A DNA stretch of 5,401 nt from an uncultured Chloroflexota bacterium (GTDB lineage Bacteria; Chloroflexota; Dehalococcoidia; UBA2979), in the NCBI GenBank assembly GCA_902827055.1, contig CADEHD010000157.1, positions 1 to 5,401 of the forward strand, written 5' to 3'. The stretch's first letter is position 1; the number at the start of each line of letters is the position of its first letter. Shown in pieces: positions 1 through 5,400 of this stretch. The notes under the pieces were generated by a model. The model had not been told where the DNA came from and did not search any database. It worked only from the letters and a program-made list of their open reading frames with translations. The position numbers were made by a program, and so were the translations under genes.

Positions 1-327
1 GAGCGCGGCTCGCATCGCGGCGGAGGGTTCGACGGCAATCACGCGGCGCACCAGGCGCGCGAGCGGGATCGCGAGCCGCCCGCCGCCCGCGCCGATGTCG
101 AGCCATGTGTACTCGGGGCGGAGCAGCGCCTCCAGCGCCGGGATCTCTTGCGACGGCCGGTGCCCCGGACGGAATCGCTCCGTCATCGGGGCGTAGTAAT
201 CACCCCCCAGGTCGCGTTCCGAGACGCGCCGCACCTGCTCGCTGTCCGCCTCGACGAGGGCGCGCCAGGCCTCGAGGGCGTCCTGCGCCGCGGGACGCAG
301 CATCGATTCTGCCGCCAGTCGGTCCAC
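1..327 (-). CDS. Class I SAM-dependent methyltransferase, N-terminal part (runs off the left edge)
   Basis: Only the first 109 residues are in the window; the C-terminus lies beyond position 1. About 70 residues of mostly helical, charged sequence (RPAAQDALEAWRALVEAD, then a region with DYYAPM and FRPG) precede the Rossmann core. The core begins with TWLDIGAGGGRLAIPLA at about residues 74-90, a textbook motif I (DxGxGxGR) for the SAM methionyl/ribose moiety. RRVIAVEPSAAM follows at about 94-105, with Glu100 as the acidic motif II residue expected to bind the ribose hydroxyls. This makes it a class I methyltransferase; the substrate cannot be told from this half. The GTG start at 327-325 overlaps the DinB stop by one base (TAGTG) with a weak CAGGG upstream; an in-frame ATG at 303-301 is an alternative. 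It is the last visible gene of the PspC / YitJ-type / DinB run and is probably translationally coupled to DinB. Confidence 0.85.
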   Translation of the reverse strand, partial: MDRLAAESMLRPAAQDALEAWRALVEADSEQVRRVSERDLGGDYYAPMTERFRPGHRPSQEIPALEALLRPEYTWLDIGAGGGRLAIPLARLVRRVIAVEPSAAMRAAL

Positions 328-866
328 TAGAACCCTGCCCCCCGCTTGCCGAGGCTCGCCCGCGCCGTCGACACCTGCCCGCGGTGCCCATTCCCGTGCG
401 CGATCACGACCTGCCCGATCGACTCCTGCCGCGTCACCTCACCCCACGGACGCACGAGGGTGCGCGACTGGAGATCGTCGCCGGACATGCTCTCGATGCG
501 CGGGATCACCGCTGCGCGGACGTCTCGACCATACTGCGCGAGGCGATTCGCATCGGGAAACACCAGCGCGTGCGCCGTGTCGGGGTCCATTCCCGTGCCC
601 TGCTCGACGCGTGGCAGGCCCCAGGCCTCGTCCAGCCCCTGGGCGAGCCAGATCGGGCGCTCCCGGTGGAACACGAAGTGCACCAGGTTGTCCGCCGTGC
701 GGAAAACGTGCCACGCCTCCCAGCCGATCGAGTTGGAGAGCGGGGATGGACGAGCGTGGAGCTCTTCGTGAGTCAGGTCCTCGATCGCCGCAACCATGCC
801 GTCGAGGGCGCGCGTGGCGAACAGCGCGAGGTACTGCTGCATGGTCTGTGCGGAGAAGGACGTCAT
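327..866 (-). CDS. DinB family protein (putative metal-dependent four-helix-bundle enzyme)
   Basis: A 179-residue protein of normal DinB/DUF664 length. Three histidines sit where the family places its metal ligands: His53 in GWEAWHVFRTADN, and His157 and His161 in IAHGNGHRGQV near the C-terminus. The Hx3H pair followed by RGQ and a short helix is characteristic. Family members are four-helix bundles, some of which (mycothiol-dependent maleylpyruvate isomerase, bacillithiol S-transferase) are thiol-dependent transferases. Most are uncharacterised, so no reaction is assigned. The start is the ATG at 866-864 with GAGGG just upstream, unusually close. The same frame is open upstream into the preceding gene, but that stretch is Arg/Ser-rich out-of-frame translation and was excluded. 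It starts 37 nt after the YitJ-type gene ends and its stop overlaps the next gene's GTG by one base, so it is an operon member. Confidence 0.88.
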   Translation of the reverse strand: MTSFSAQTMQQYLALFATRALDGMVAAIEDLTHEELHARPSPLSNSIGWEAWHVFRTADNLVHFVFHRERPIWLAQGLDEAWGLPRVEQGTGMDPDTAHALVFPDANRLAQYGRDVRAAVIPRIESMSGDDLQSRTLVRPWGEVTRQESIGQVVIAHGNGHRGQVSTARASLGKRGAGF

Positions 867-903
867 GCCCTCGAGGGTAGCGTCTCGGGTCCGCCGATGA
901 CGG

Positions 904-2784
904 TCAGGGCGCGATGCGCCGCGTGACCTCAGCCGCGATCTCGTAGCGGCCGAAGGCGGGCATGATGTAGATGCCGGACACGTAGGGCAGCGACCGTGTC
1001 TCATCGATGTGCTCGAGCGCGATCTCGATGCCCTCGGCCGTCCCGGCCTCGCCCGCTCGCTGCATGCGCGCACGCACCGCGGCGGGCACCACCACGCCAC
1101 CGAGCTCGTTGTGCACGAACTCGGCGTTCCGATACGAGACCAGCGGCATGATCCCGAGGAGCACGGGCACGTCGACCGGCCCCATCTCACCGAGCCGCTC
1201 GAAGAACTCCGTGACCCGCGCGGTGTCATACACGGGCTGCGTCATCAGGGCGTCGGCGCCCGCGTCCAGCTTCTCGCGGACCCGCCGCAGCTCGAGCTCG
1301 ACGTCGTCCGCGGTCGGGTTTGCCGCGGCGGCAATCCAGAAGTCCGTGTGTCCACCAATCGAGTTGCCAGCGAAATCGACGCCCTCGTTCAACCGCTTGA
1401 GCACGCGGATAAACCCAATCGAGTCGACGTCCCACACCGCCGAGGACTGCGACGCCTCGGGCGGCGGATCCCCACCGAGGGCGATCACGCAGCGCAAGCC
1501 AAGCGCATGCGCCGAGAGCATGTCGGCCTGCAGCGCCATGAGGTTCCGGTCACGCGTCGTCTGGTGAATGATCGCCTCGAGCCCGACGCGTTGCTGCACC
1601 AGGACCCCGAAGCCCAGCGCCCCCATGCGCACGCGGGCCATCGGCGAGTCGCCGATGTTGATCGCGTCGACGCCCGCCTCCTTGAGCATCGCCGCGCCCT
1701 CGAGGGCCTTGCGGGTGGTGACGCCGCGCGGCGGGTCGATCTCCACGGAGACGACGTACCGTCCCGCGGCGAGCTTGTCGCGCAGGCTCTGCTGGCGCTG
1801 TTCAGGCGCCGGCTCCTCGGCGACCAGGGGCTCCTGGCCCCCTCGCGGCACGAACACCATGTCGGCCGCCGCGCGAGTCGCAGACCGCGTCGCGCCGACG
1901 CCGAGATCCCCACTCCTGCCGAGGGCGTTCCGCATCGAGCGCACATGCTCGGGGGTGGTGCCGCAGCATCCCCCGATGTAGGCCGCGCCCAGGTCACGCG
2001 CCCGGAGCGCGAAGTCAGCGAAGTAGTCCGCGCTGGCGGGATAGACGAGCGCGCTCCCCTGCTGTCGCGGCAGTCCCGCGTTGGGCTGCACGGCCAGCAG
2101 CGGATGCGAGGGGTCGCGCGCCATCTCCTGGAGCATGTCGAGCGCCGCCTGGGGCCCCACCCCGCAGTTCACCCCCACCACGTCCGCACCCGCCTCTGCG
2201 AGCACGCGCACCAGATCGGCGGGCCGCTCGCCCGCCGGCGAGGCGAGGTCGGCGCTGAAGTTGAGCATCGCCACCACGGGCAGGTCGGTGATCGCGCGGG
2301 CCGCCCGGATGGCCTCTCGCGCCTCGCGAAGGCCTGGGAACGTCTCGAGCACCAGTACGTCCACGCCGCCCTCGACGAGGGCCTCGATCTGCTCGCGATG
2401 CGCATCGAACGCCTGGCTGAGACTCCACGCCCCGAGGGCCAGCTCGCGCCCGATCGGGCCGACGGAGCCGCCGATGAACAGGGGCTGGCCGCTGATCTCC
2501 CGGGCGTCGCGCGCGAGCTTCGCGGCGATCGTGTTGGCGCGGTGGACCTGGTCCGCCAGCCCGTGCCGCCCGAGGACACCGCGATTCGCCTCGAACGTGT
2601 TGGTCAGGATGAGGTCCGCACCAGCTGCGATGTAGTCCTGGTGCACGCGCCGCACCAGCTCGGGTGCCTCGATGGCGGCGCACTCGTGGGGGGCGCGCCA
2701 GCCGCGCTCGCGCAGCAGCGTGCCCATGGCGCCGTCAGCCAGGATCGCGCCGCGCTCGACGGCCTCGAGGAACGGGTGCCGCAC
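904..2784 (-). CDS. yitJ: Bifunctional homocysteine S-methyltransferase / 5,10-methylenetetrahydrofolate reductase (YitJ type)
   Basis: A 626-residue cytosolic fusion. Residues 1-289 form a Zn-dependent homocysteine S-methyltransferase barrel: ADGAMGT at 16-22, TNTF at 61-64, and the metal cysteines Cys207 (GVNCGVGP) plus Cys273 and Cys274 (GGCCGTTP). A charged linker of about 45 residues follows. Residues 333-626 form a MetF-like FAD barrel of normal length (E. coli MetF is 296 aa): SVEIDPP with the probable catalytic Glu348, HQTTRDRN at 407-414, ALGGDPP with Asp439, and QPVYD at 516-520. The reductase half makes 5-methyl-THF and the methyltransferase half makes methionine; in B. subtilis this architecture is YitJ. 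The GTG at 2784-2782 is the earliest possible start, because an in-frame TAG at 2802-2800 (the stop of the PspC gene) lies six codons upstream. No clear Shine-Dalgarno is visible in the 15-nt gap, so reinitiation after the PspC gene is likely. Confidence 0.96.
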   Translation of the reverse strand: MRHPFLEAVERGAILADGAMGTLLRERGWRAPHECAAIEAPELVRRVHQDYIAAGADLILTNTFEANRGVLGRHGLADQVHRANTIAAKLARDAREISGQPLFIGGSVGPIGRELALGAWSLSQAFDAHREQIEALVEGGVDVLVLETFPGLREAREAIRAARAITDLPVVAMLNFSADLASPAGERPADLVRVLAEAGADVVGVNCGVGPQAALDMLQEMARDPSHPLLAVQPNAGLPRQQGSALVYPASADYFADFALRARDLGAAYIGGCCGTTPEHVRSMRNALGRSGDLGVGATRSATRAAADMVFVPRGGQEPLVAEEPAPEQRQQSLRDKLAAGRYVVSVEIDPPRGVTTRKALEGAAMLKEAGVDAINIGDSPMARVRMGALGFGVLVQQRVGLEAIIHQTTRDRNLMALQADMLSAHALGLRCVIALGGDPPPEASQSSAVWDVDSIGFIRVLKRLNEGVDFAGNSIGGHTDFWIAAAANPTADDVELELRRVREKLDAGADALMTQPVYDTARVTEFFERLGEMGPVDVPVLLGIMPLVSYRNAEFVHNELGGVVVPAAVRARMQRAGEAGTAEGIEIALEHIDETRSLPYVSGIYIMPAFGRYEIAAEVTRRIAP

Positions 2785-2799
2785 GGGAGAAGGCGTCGG

Positions 2800-3282
2800 C
2801 TAGTCGCGCGCCCGCGCGAGGATGAGCACGGCGCCGACAAGGATGAGCATGGACGGCCACCAGATCCGGGCGAGCCCGGAGCCGATGAGGTGGAACATCG
2901 GGAACTGGCTCATCAGCGCGATGCCGCCGATCGCGATCAGGAACACCCCGAGGATGAACGCGCCGTTCCGGTTGCCGACCCTCGCCGGTGGCGCGGCCTG
3001 GCTGGCCCCCGACGAAGCAAGCAACGCCGCCGCGGGCGGCTCGGGCATGATGATCCAGAGCGCCACGTAGGCCACGAGAACGATGCCGCCGCTGAGGAGC
3101 GTCGCGAGCACGATGCCCAGCCGCACGATGGTCGGGTCGATATCGAAGTAGTCCCCGATACCCGCGGATACGCCGCCCAGCATCCGGTCCCGAGACCGGG
3201 TCAGCACTCGAACAGGCGGCGCCTGGGGCGGCGGCTCGTCAGTACCGAACGAGGGGGCGCTGCTGGGGATGGTGTCTTGCAT
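2800..3282 (-). CDS. PspC domain-containing membrane protein
   Basis: A 160-residue protein. A Pro-rich, probably cytoplasmic N-terminus (1-23) leads into a PspC domain at about 24-83. That domain has RVLTRSRDRMLGGVSAGIG, then DYFDIDPTIVRL and a long hydrophobic segment ending in ALWIIMPEPP, the standard PspC signature. An Ala/Pro linker follows, then two more predicted membrane segments at about 108-124 and 141-155, separated by FHLIGSGLARIWWP, which resembles the LiaF/DUF5668-like membrane part often fused to PspC. Such proteins are linked to envelope stress sensing; that role is inferred from family only. The chosen ATG (3282-3280) has GGAG at 3292-3289, six bases upstream. A GTG at 3309 would add nine residues but has no comparable site. 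It is first in the run ending with the methyltransferase; the next gene starts in the same frame 15 nt after its TAG. Confidence 0.9.
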   Translation of the reverse strand: MQDTIPSSAPSFGTDEPPPQAPPVRVLTRSRDRMLGGVSAGIGDYFDIDPTIVRLGIVLATLLSGGIVLVAYVALWIIMPEPPAAALLASSGASQAAPPARVGNRNGAFILGVFLIAIGGIALMSQFPMFHLIGSGLARIWWPSMLILVGAVLILARARD

Positions 3283-3373
3283 GGGAATCTCCGTGAGGCT
3301 CGAACGCACTCGATCGTACCTCGTGGCGGAACTGGCGAGTACGGCGTTTCCCCGATACTCGCGCGGACGCGCC
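3283..3373 (-). promoter_or_regulatory. Leader of the PspC operon, presumed promoter location
   Basis: This is the only gap before the four-gene run and follows a gene of the same orientation. The ribosome binding site GGAG lies at 3292-3289, six bases before the PspC ATG. A TACGAT hexamer (TAnnnT) at about 3317-3312 could be a -10 element, but no convincing -35 is found 16-18 bases before it. The position of a promoter is therefore inferred from gene layout. The gap is too short, and lacks the pairing pattern, for an S-box (SAM-I) riboswitch of the kind that controls yitJ in Bacillus. Confidence 0.3.
3335..3362 (-). terminator. Hairpin just after the EVE-domain gene, possible terminator
   Basis: The arms GCGAGTA (3335-3341) and TACTCGC (3356-3362) pair perfectly. 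Three more G-C pairs (CGG 3342-3344 with CCG 3352-3354) form after a one-base bulge at 3355, leaving a seven-base loop. The stem begins about 11 bases after the EVE-domain stop codon, a typical terminator position. No U-tract follows on the minus strand, so intrinsic termination would be weak. It may instead be a processing or attenuating structure between the two transcription units. Confidence 0.35.
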
Positions 3374-3817
3374 TCAGGCCCGCTCGCGCATCAGCCGTTC
3401 GATCGCTGCGTAGTCGGCGTCCGAGATCCGGTGAAGGTTGCCGCGAAACGCCATCCCGAGCTTCTTCGGCCCCAGGGTGCGGGTCTTGTCGAGCAGGTCC
3501 GTGATCTCCCGGACGTCGATGTAGTCGTCAGGATCGAGGATGACCACCGGCTTCGTGGGAATCCGGTACGGATACTCCTCGCCCTCCTTGGCTTTCGAGC
3601 GCAGGCCGAAGTCCGTCGTGTCCTCGAACATGGCGCCCGTCACCTCGACGATGCCGCCAAAGCGCACGTCGCCGGTCAGGTAGTGGACGATCCGATCGCC
3701 GGGCTGCATCTCCGATGACTGCTTCCGGCGCGAGGCTTTGAAGGCACATACGTCGAAGCCGCGGTCGCGGAGGAGCTCGAAGTTGCCGGGGGAGCCAACG
3801 ACGATCCAGGGCTGCAT
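3374..3817 (-). CDS. EVE domain protein (PUA-like fold)
   Basis: A 147-residue protein that is nearly all one domain. Features typical of the bacterial EVE family are, in order: WIVVGSPGNFELLRDRGFDV at the N-terminus, AFKASRRKQ at 25-33, QPGDRIVHYLTG at 38-49, FGGIVEVTGAMFED at 53-66, YPYRIPTKPVVILD at 82-95, and FRGNLHRIS at 124-132. EVE domains share the PUA/YTH/ASCH fold and are thought to bind modified bases in DNA or RNA through an aromatic cage; which base this protein reads cannot be told. The start is firm: ATG at 3817-3815 is preceded by GAGGTGAT (3828-3821), an excellent match to the 16S rRNA tail. It stands alone between two hairpins, downstream of the iron-sulfur carrier and upstream of the PspC operon. 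No restriction enzyme or other defence partner is adjacent, so a housekeeping RNA-related role is as likely as a defence role. Confidence 0.88.
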   Translation of the reverse strand: MQPWIVVGSPGNFELLRDRGFDVCAFKASRRKQSSEMQPGDRIVHYLTGDVRFGGIVEVTGAMFEDTTDFGLRSKAKEGEEYPYRIPTKPVVILDPDDYIDVREITDLLDKTRTLGPKKLGMAFRGNLHRISDADYAAIERLMRERA

Positions 3818-3819
3818 GT

Positions 3820-3828
3820 GATCACCTC
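3820..3828 (-). promoter_or_regulatory. Strong Shine-Dalgarno of the EVE-domain gene
   Basis: On the minus strand GAGGTGATC reads into the ATG at 3817, with AGGTGAT complementary to the 16S rRNA tail and about three to five bases of spacing. It is the best ribosome binding site in the window and fixes the EVE start codon. Confidence 0.75.
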
Positions 3829-3864
3829 GAGTGCGGAAGGGAAGCGGGTGGGAATGGAGACGAA

Positions 3865-3890
3865 ATGGGCCCCGCGTGTGCGGGGCCCAT
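3865..3890 (-). terminator. Intrinsic terminator of the A-type Fe-S carrier gene
   Basis: A perfect 11-bp inverted repeat, ATGGGCCCCGC (3865-3875) and GCGGGGCCCAT (3880-3890), closes a four-base loop. It lies about 44 bases after the carrier's stop. Read on the minus strand the stem is followed by TTTCGTCTCC, a loose U-rich tail, whereas the plus-strand side has none. The orientation therefore fits termination of the minus-strand carrier transcript, isolating it from the EVE-domain gene. The stem is unusually stable for its length, with nine of eleven pairs G-C. Confidence 0.8.
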
Positions 3891-3933
3891 CATCGGTGCC
3901 TCGAAAAGGGCAGCCGCCGCAAGCACGCGAGTG

Positions 3934-4350
3934 CTAGTGGCAGGCACGAGCCTGACCGCCGCCATCGGCCGTCTGGAACGACGAACCGCAGGCGCAGGAG
4001 GACGTCGCGTTGGGGTTGTGGATGGTGAACCCGGACTTCATGAGGTCCTCGACGTAGTCGATCTCGGCGCCGGCCACGTACTGCTGCGACTCGGCGTCAA
4101 CGAGGATCCGCACGCCCTCTTCCTCGATGACTGCGTCATCCGCCTCGGTCTCGCTGGCGATGGCCATGCCGTACTGGTAGCCCGAGCAGCCGCCACCCAC
4201 GACGAATACGCGGAGGGCGCCCTCGGCGATGCCACGAGCCTCGAGCAGGGCTCGGGCCTTCACGGCCGCACGCGGCGTAATCGAGATGATCGAGACGGGG
4301 GCCACCTGCACGGGTGCGGCGACGAGAGCGTTGAGGTCGAGGGTGGTCAT
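3934..4350 (-). CDS. A-type iron-sulfur cluster carrier (IscA/SufA/ErpA, HesB-like family)
   Basis: A 138-residue protein. The HesB-like domain spans about 22-125, starting at ISITPRAAVKARALLEARG and running through LRVFVVGGGCSGYQYGM to FTIHNPNATSSCACGSSF. The three cluster-binding cysteines are all present: Cys55 in GGGCSGYQY, and Cys119 and Cys121 in the CxC. Such proteins receive Fe-S clusters from the Suf or Isc scaffold and pass them to target enzymes; which subtype this is cannot be decided. It is longer than the usual 105-120 residues, with a 20-residue N-terminal extension rich in Ala/Val and a Gly-rich C-terminal tail ending in ACH, which supplies a further Cys137 and His138. The start at ATG 4350-4348 has GGGGAAAGG about seven bases upstream. 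The frame stays open further upstream (to 4557), but that stretch lacks coding character. It forms its own transcription unit, ending in a strong hairpin. Confidence 0.93.
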   Translation of the reverse strand: MTTLDLNALVAAPVQVAPVSIISITPRAAVKARALLEARGIAEGALRVFVVGGGCSGYQYGMAIASETEADDAVIEEEGVRILVDAESQQYVAGAEIDYVEDLMKSGFTIHNPNATSSCACGSSFQTADGGGQARACH

Positions 4351-4617
4351 GGGAGTACCTTTCCCCTGCGAATTGATAATCGGAACGAATCGCTCACACG
4401 AACACACGGCACGCCGAGGCTCGCCGCTACGAGGATAACGGCTCACCAGTGCCCTGCCTAGGCAGAAAAGACGGAGTTTGGCCTCGCGATGCCCACCTCC
4501 GATGAGCCGCTCACGACTCCCGGGACCGGAACTCGAGGGGTGCGCCCGGGCGTGCAAGGCGCGCGTTCGACGATGGCAACGTGAGACGCCGCAGCCTCGA
4601 GCCGCGCTCGCCCCACC
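4351..4617 (-). promoter_or_regulatory. Non-coding gap upstream of the Fe-S carrier with a possible promoter and operator
   Basis: This is the longest gap in the window and holds no convincing gene on either strand. On the minus strand TAGGCA (4460-4455), a 17-base spacer and TATCCT (4437-4432) match a sigma-70-type promoter at four of six positions in each box, which would give a leader of about 75 nt before the ATG at 4350. The -35 candidate is half of a perfect 10-bp palindrome, TGCCTAGGCA, at 4455-4464, which could be an operator. A second AT-rich patch, ATTATCAATT (4380-4371), sits nearer the start but lacks a good -35. The ribosome binding site GGGGAAAGG is at about 4366-4358. The part nearest 4617 contains only a short hairpin (CGAGC 4598-4602 with GCTCG 4606-4610), without a U-tract. 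Confidence 0.3.
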
Positions 4618-5067
4618 TCATGCCCCGGCTCGCCCCTCAAGGAGCCGCTTCAGCGCAGCGAGGTCCTTCGTGTTCGCGCGGCGGACGGCGGGTCCCATGA
4701 ACAGCCCCATCAGCCGCGAGAACCCACGCGGGTTCCCACGGTTCCGGAGCGACATTCGTGTGTGCCCCTCTGCGGTGGGCTCCCAGCGGTAGCTCGTCTC
4801 CATCGGGAACGGACCCTGCGCCGTCCGCATCACGAGCGAGCGCCCGGGCTCGAGCGCGATGACCTCGTACGTGTAGGCAAGCCGGCGTCCGAGGAAGTGC
4901 GCCACGAACGCGAGTCGCGCGCCGACGCGCATCGGCGGTGGGGTCTCCCACTCGACCGACTCGATGTTCGCGTACCAGGTCGGCGCGTTCGAGGGGTCAC
5001 CCGCGTACGCGGCTACCTCGGCGACGGGACGGGCGATGACGGTCTCAGTCAGGACATCGATGGACAT
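4618..5067 (-). CDS. SRPBCC (START/polyketide cyclase-like fold) family protein
   Basis: A 149-residue cytosolic protein of normal length for this helix-grip fold. The pattern is MSIDVLTETVIARPVAEVAAYAGD, in which a first beta strand leads to a helix typical of the family, followed by NAPTWYANIESVEWE. Next come GARLAFVAHFLGRRLAYTYEVIALEPGRSLVMRTAQG (residues about 49-85), the alternating strands of the sheet, then TSYRWEPTAEGHTRMSLRNRG. A final long helix, about 118-145, carries KDLAALKRLLEG. SRPBCC proteins bind hydrophobic ligands in the cavity between sheet and helix, and the function here is unknown. The start is the ATG at 5067-5065. No Shine-Dalgarno precedes it; a promoter is placed so that the mRNA could begin at the ATG. 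It follows a tentatively identified regulator by 54 bases and is separated from the Fe-S carrier by 267 bases. Confidence 0.88.
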   Translation of the reverse strand: MSIDVLTETVIARPVAEVAAYAGDPSNAPTWYANIESVEWETPPPMRVGARLAFVAHFLGRRLAYTYEVIALEPGRSLVMRTAQGPFPMETSYRWEPTAEGHTRMSLRNRGNPRGFSRLMGLFMGPAVRRANTKDLAALKRLLEGRAGA

Positions 5068-5073
5068 GCGGCG

Positions 5074-5104
5074 ACGGTACGCGCGCGCCGCTCTCGCCTG
5101 TCAA
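5074..5104 (-). promoter_or_regulatory. Putative promoter of the SRPBCC gene, giving a leaderless mRNA
   Basis: On the minus strand a perfect TTGACA lies at 5104-5099, followed after 19 bases by TACCGT (5079-5074), which matches the TAnnnT form of -10 elements common in high-GC bacteria. The last base of this box is seven positions from the A of the ATG at 5067, so transcription would begin at or next to the start codon. The gene also lacks a Shine-Dalgarno, as expected for a leaderless message. The 19-base spacer is longer than the usual 16-18, which lowers confidence. Confidence 0.5.
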
Positions 5105-5121
5105 GGCGGACCGAGGCGCCG

Positions 5122-5400
5122 CTACGCCAGCGGCACCATCGAGGGGGGCGCCGGGACCGCCACGGGCGCGGGCTCGAGGCGATACCCCGCCAGCGAGTCG
5201 CCCGGAAGGGCGCTCGGCGGCAGGATCGTGACCTGCACACCAAGGAGCCGCTGCAGGAGCCGCCGATCGTGCTCGCAGCCGGCGGCGTCCGCGGGGGCCT
5301 GCAGTCCCCCACCGCCGCGCCGTTCATCGGCGCCGGACACGCGGAGGCAGGGGCATCCCCGCCCCACCAGGTGCACGGCACCCGCAACGTCTTCGACGGG
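5122..5400 (-). CDS. C-terminal part of an unidentified protein, possibly a Cys-ligand HTH regulator (runs off the right edge)
   Basis: The last 92 residues of a frame that is open across the right edge and stops with TAG at 5124-5122. Third codon positions are strongly G/C and the residue mix is balanced, unlike the Arg/Ser/Cys-rich frame overlapping it at 5049-5387, so this is the likelier coding frame. Visible sequence includes AVHLVGRGCPCLRVSG, a Gly/Ala-rich insert, AGCEHDRRLLQRLLGVQVTILPP and GYRLEP, then a Pro/Ala-rich tail. The order 'GCPCLRV ... C-x-hD-x-x-LL-x-x-LLG-V-x-V ... YRL' resembles the C-terminal domain of DeoR/ArsR-like regulators related to SufR, where a conserved CP[FY] and a later Cys contribute to cluster or metal sensing. 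This is family resemblance from memory, without the DNA-binding half, so the function is tentative. The gene ends 54 bases before the SRPBCC gene. Confidence 0.5.
   Translation of the reverse strand, partial: PVEDVAGAVHLVGRGCPCLRVSGADERRGGGGLQAPADAAGCEHDRRLLQRLLGVQVTILPPSALPGDSLAGYRLEPAPVAVPAPPSMVPLA

Noticed and set aside
105..926. A 273-codon plus-strand frame opposite the DinB and methyltransferase genes
   Set aside because: It is Pro/Arg/Ala-rich with no recognisable fold and lies entirely antisense to genes with clear family motifs.
867..1229. Upstream extension of the DinB frame to a start at 1229
   Set aside because: The added 121 residues are Ser/Arg/Cys-rich and overlap the conserved MTHFR domain of the upstream gene in another frame; the family domain begins at the ATG at 866.
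2785..3373. SAM (S-box) riboswitch controlling the YitJ-type gene
   Set aside because: Only 15 bases precede the gene and the PspC leader is about 90 bases, without the multi-helix pattern of a SAM-I aptamer.
1009..3504. An 831-codon open frame on the plus strand, opposite the YitJ-type and PspC genes
   Set aside because: Its translation is His/Arg/Asp-rich with no domain and simply mirrors the GC-biased codons of well-recognised minus-strand genes. It is a mirror-frame artefact.
4351..4557. Longer Fe-S carrier beginning at 4557
   Set aside because: The added 69 residues show no coding character, and the ATG at 4350 has a good ribosome binding site and fits the family length better.
4450..4617. 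Possible tRNA in the gap, suggested by GTTCGAC at about 4564-4570
   Set aside because: No acceptor stem, anticodon arm or proper T-arm pairing can be built around it on either strand.
4458..4640. A 60-codon minus-strand frame in the gap between the SRPBCC and Fe-S carrier genes
   Set aside because: It has no motif, no ribosome binding site and overlaps the end of the SRPBCC gene; the gap is better read as non-coding.
5049..5387. A 112-codon minus-strand frame overlapping the right-edge gene and the SRPBCC start
   Set aside because: Its composition is Arg/Ser/Cys/Trp-rich, typical of a shifted frame. The neighbouring frame ending at 5122 has G/C third positions and recognisable residue patterns.
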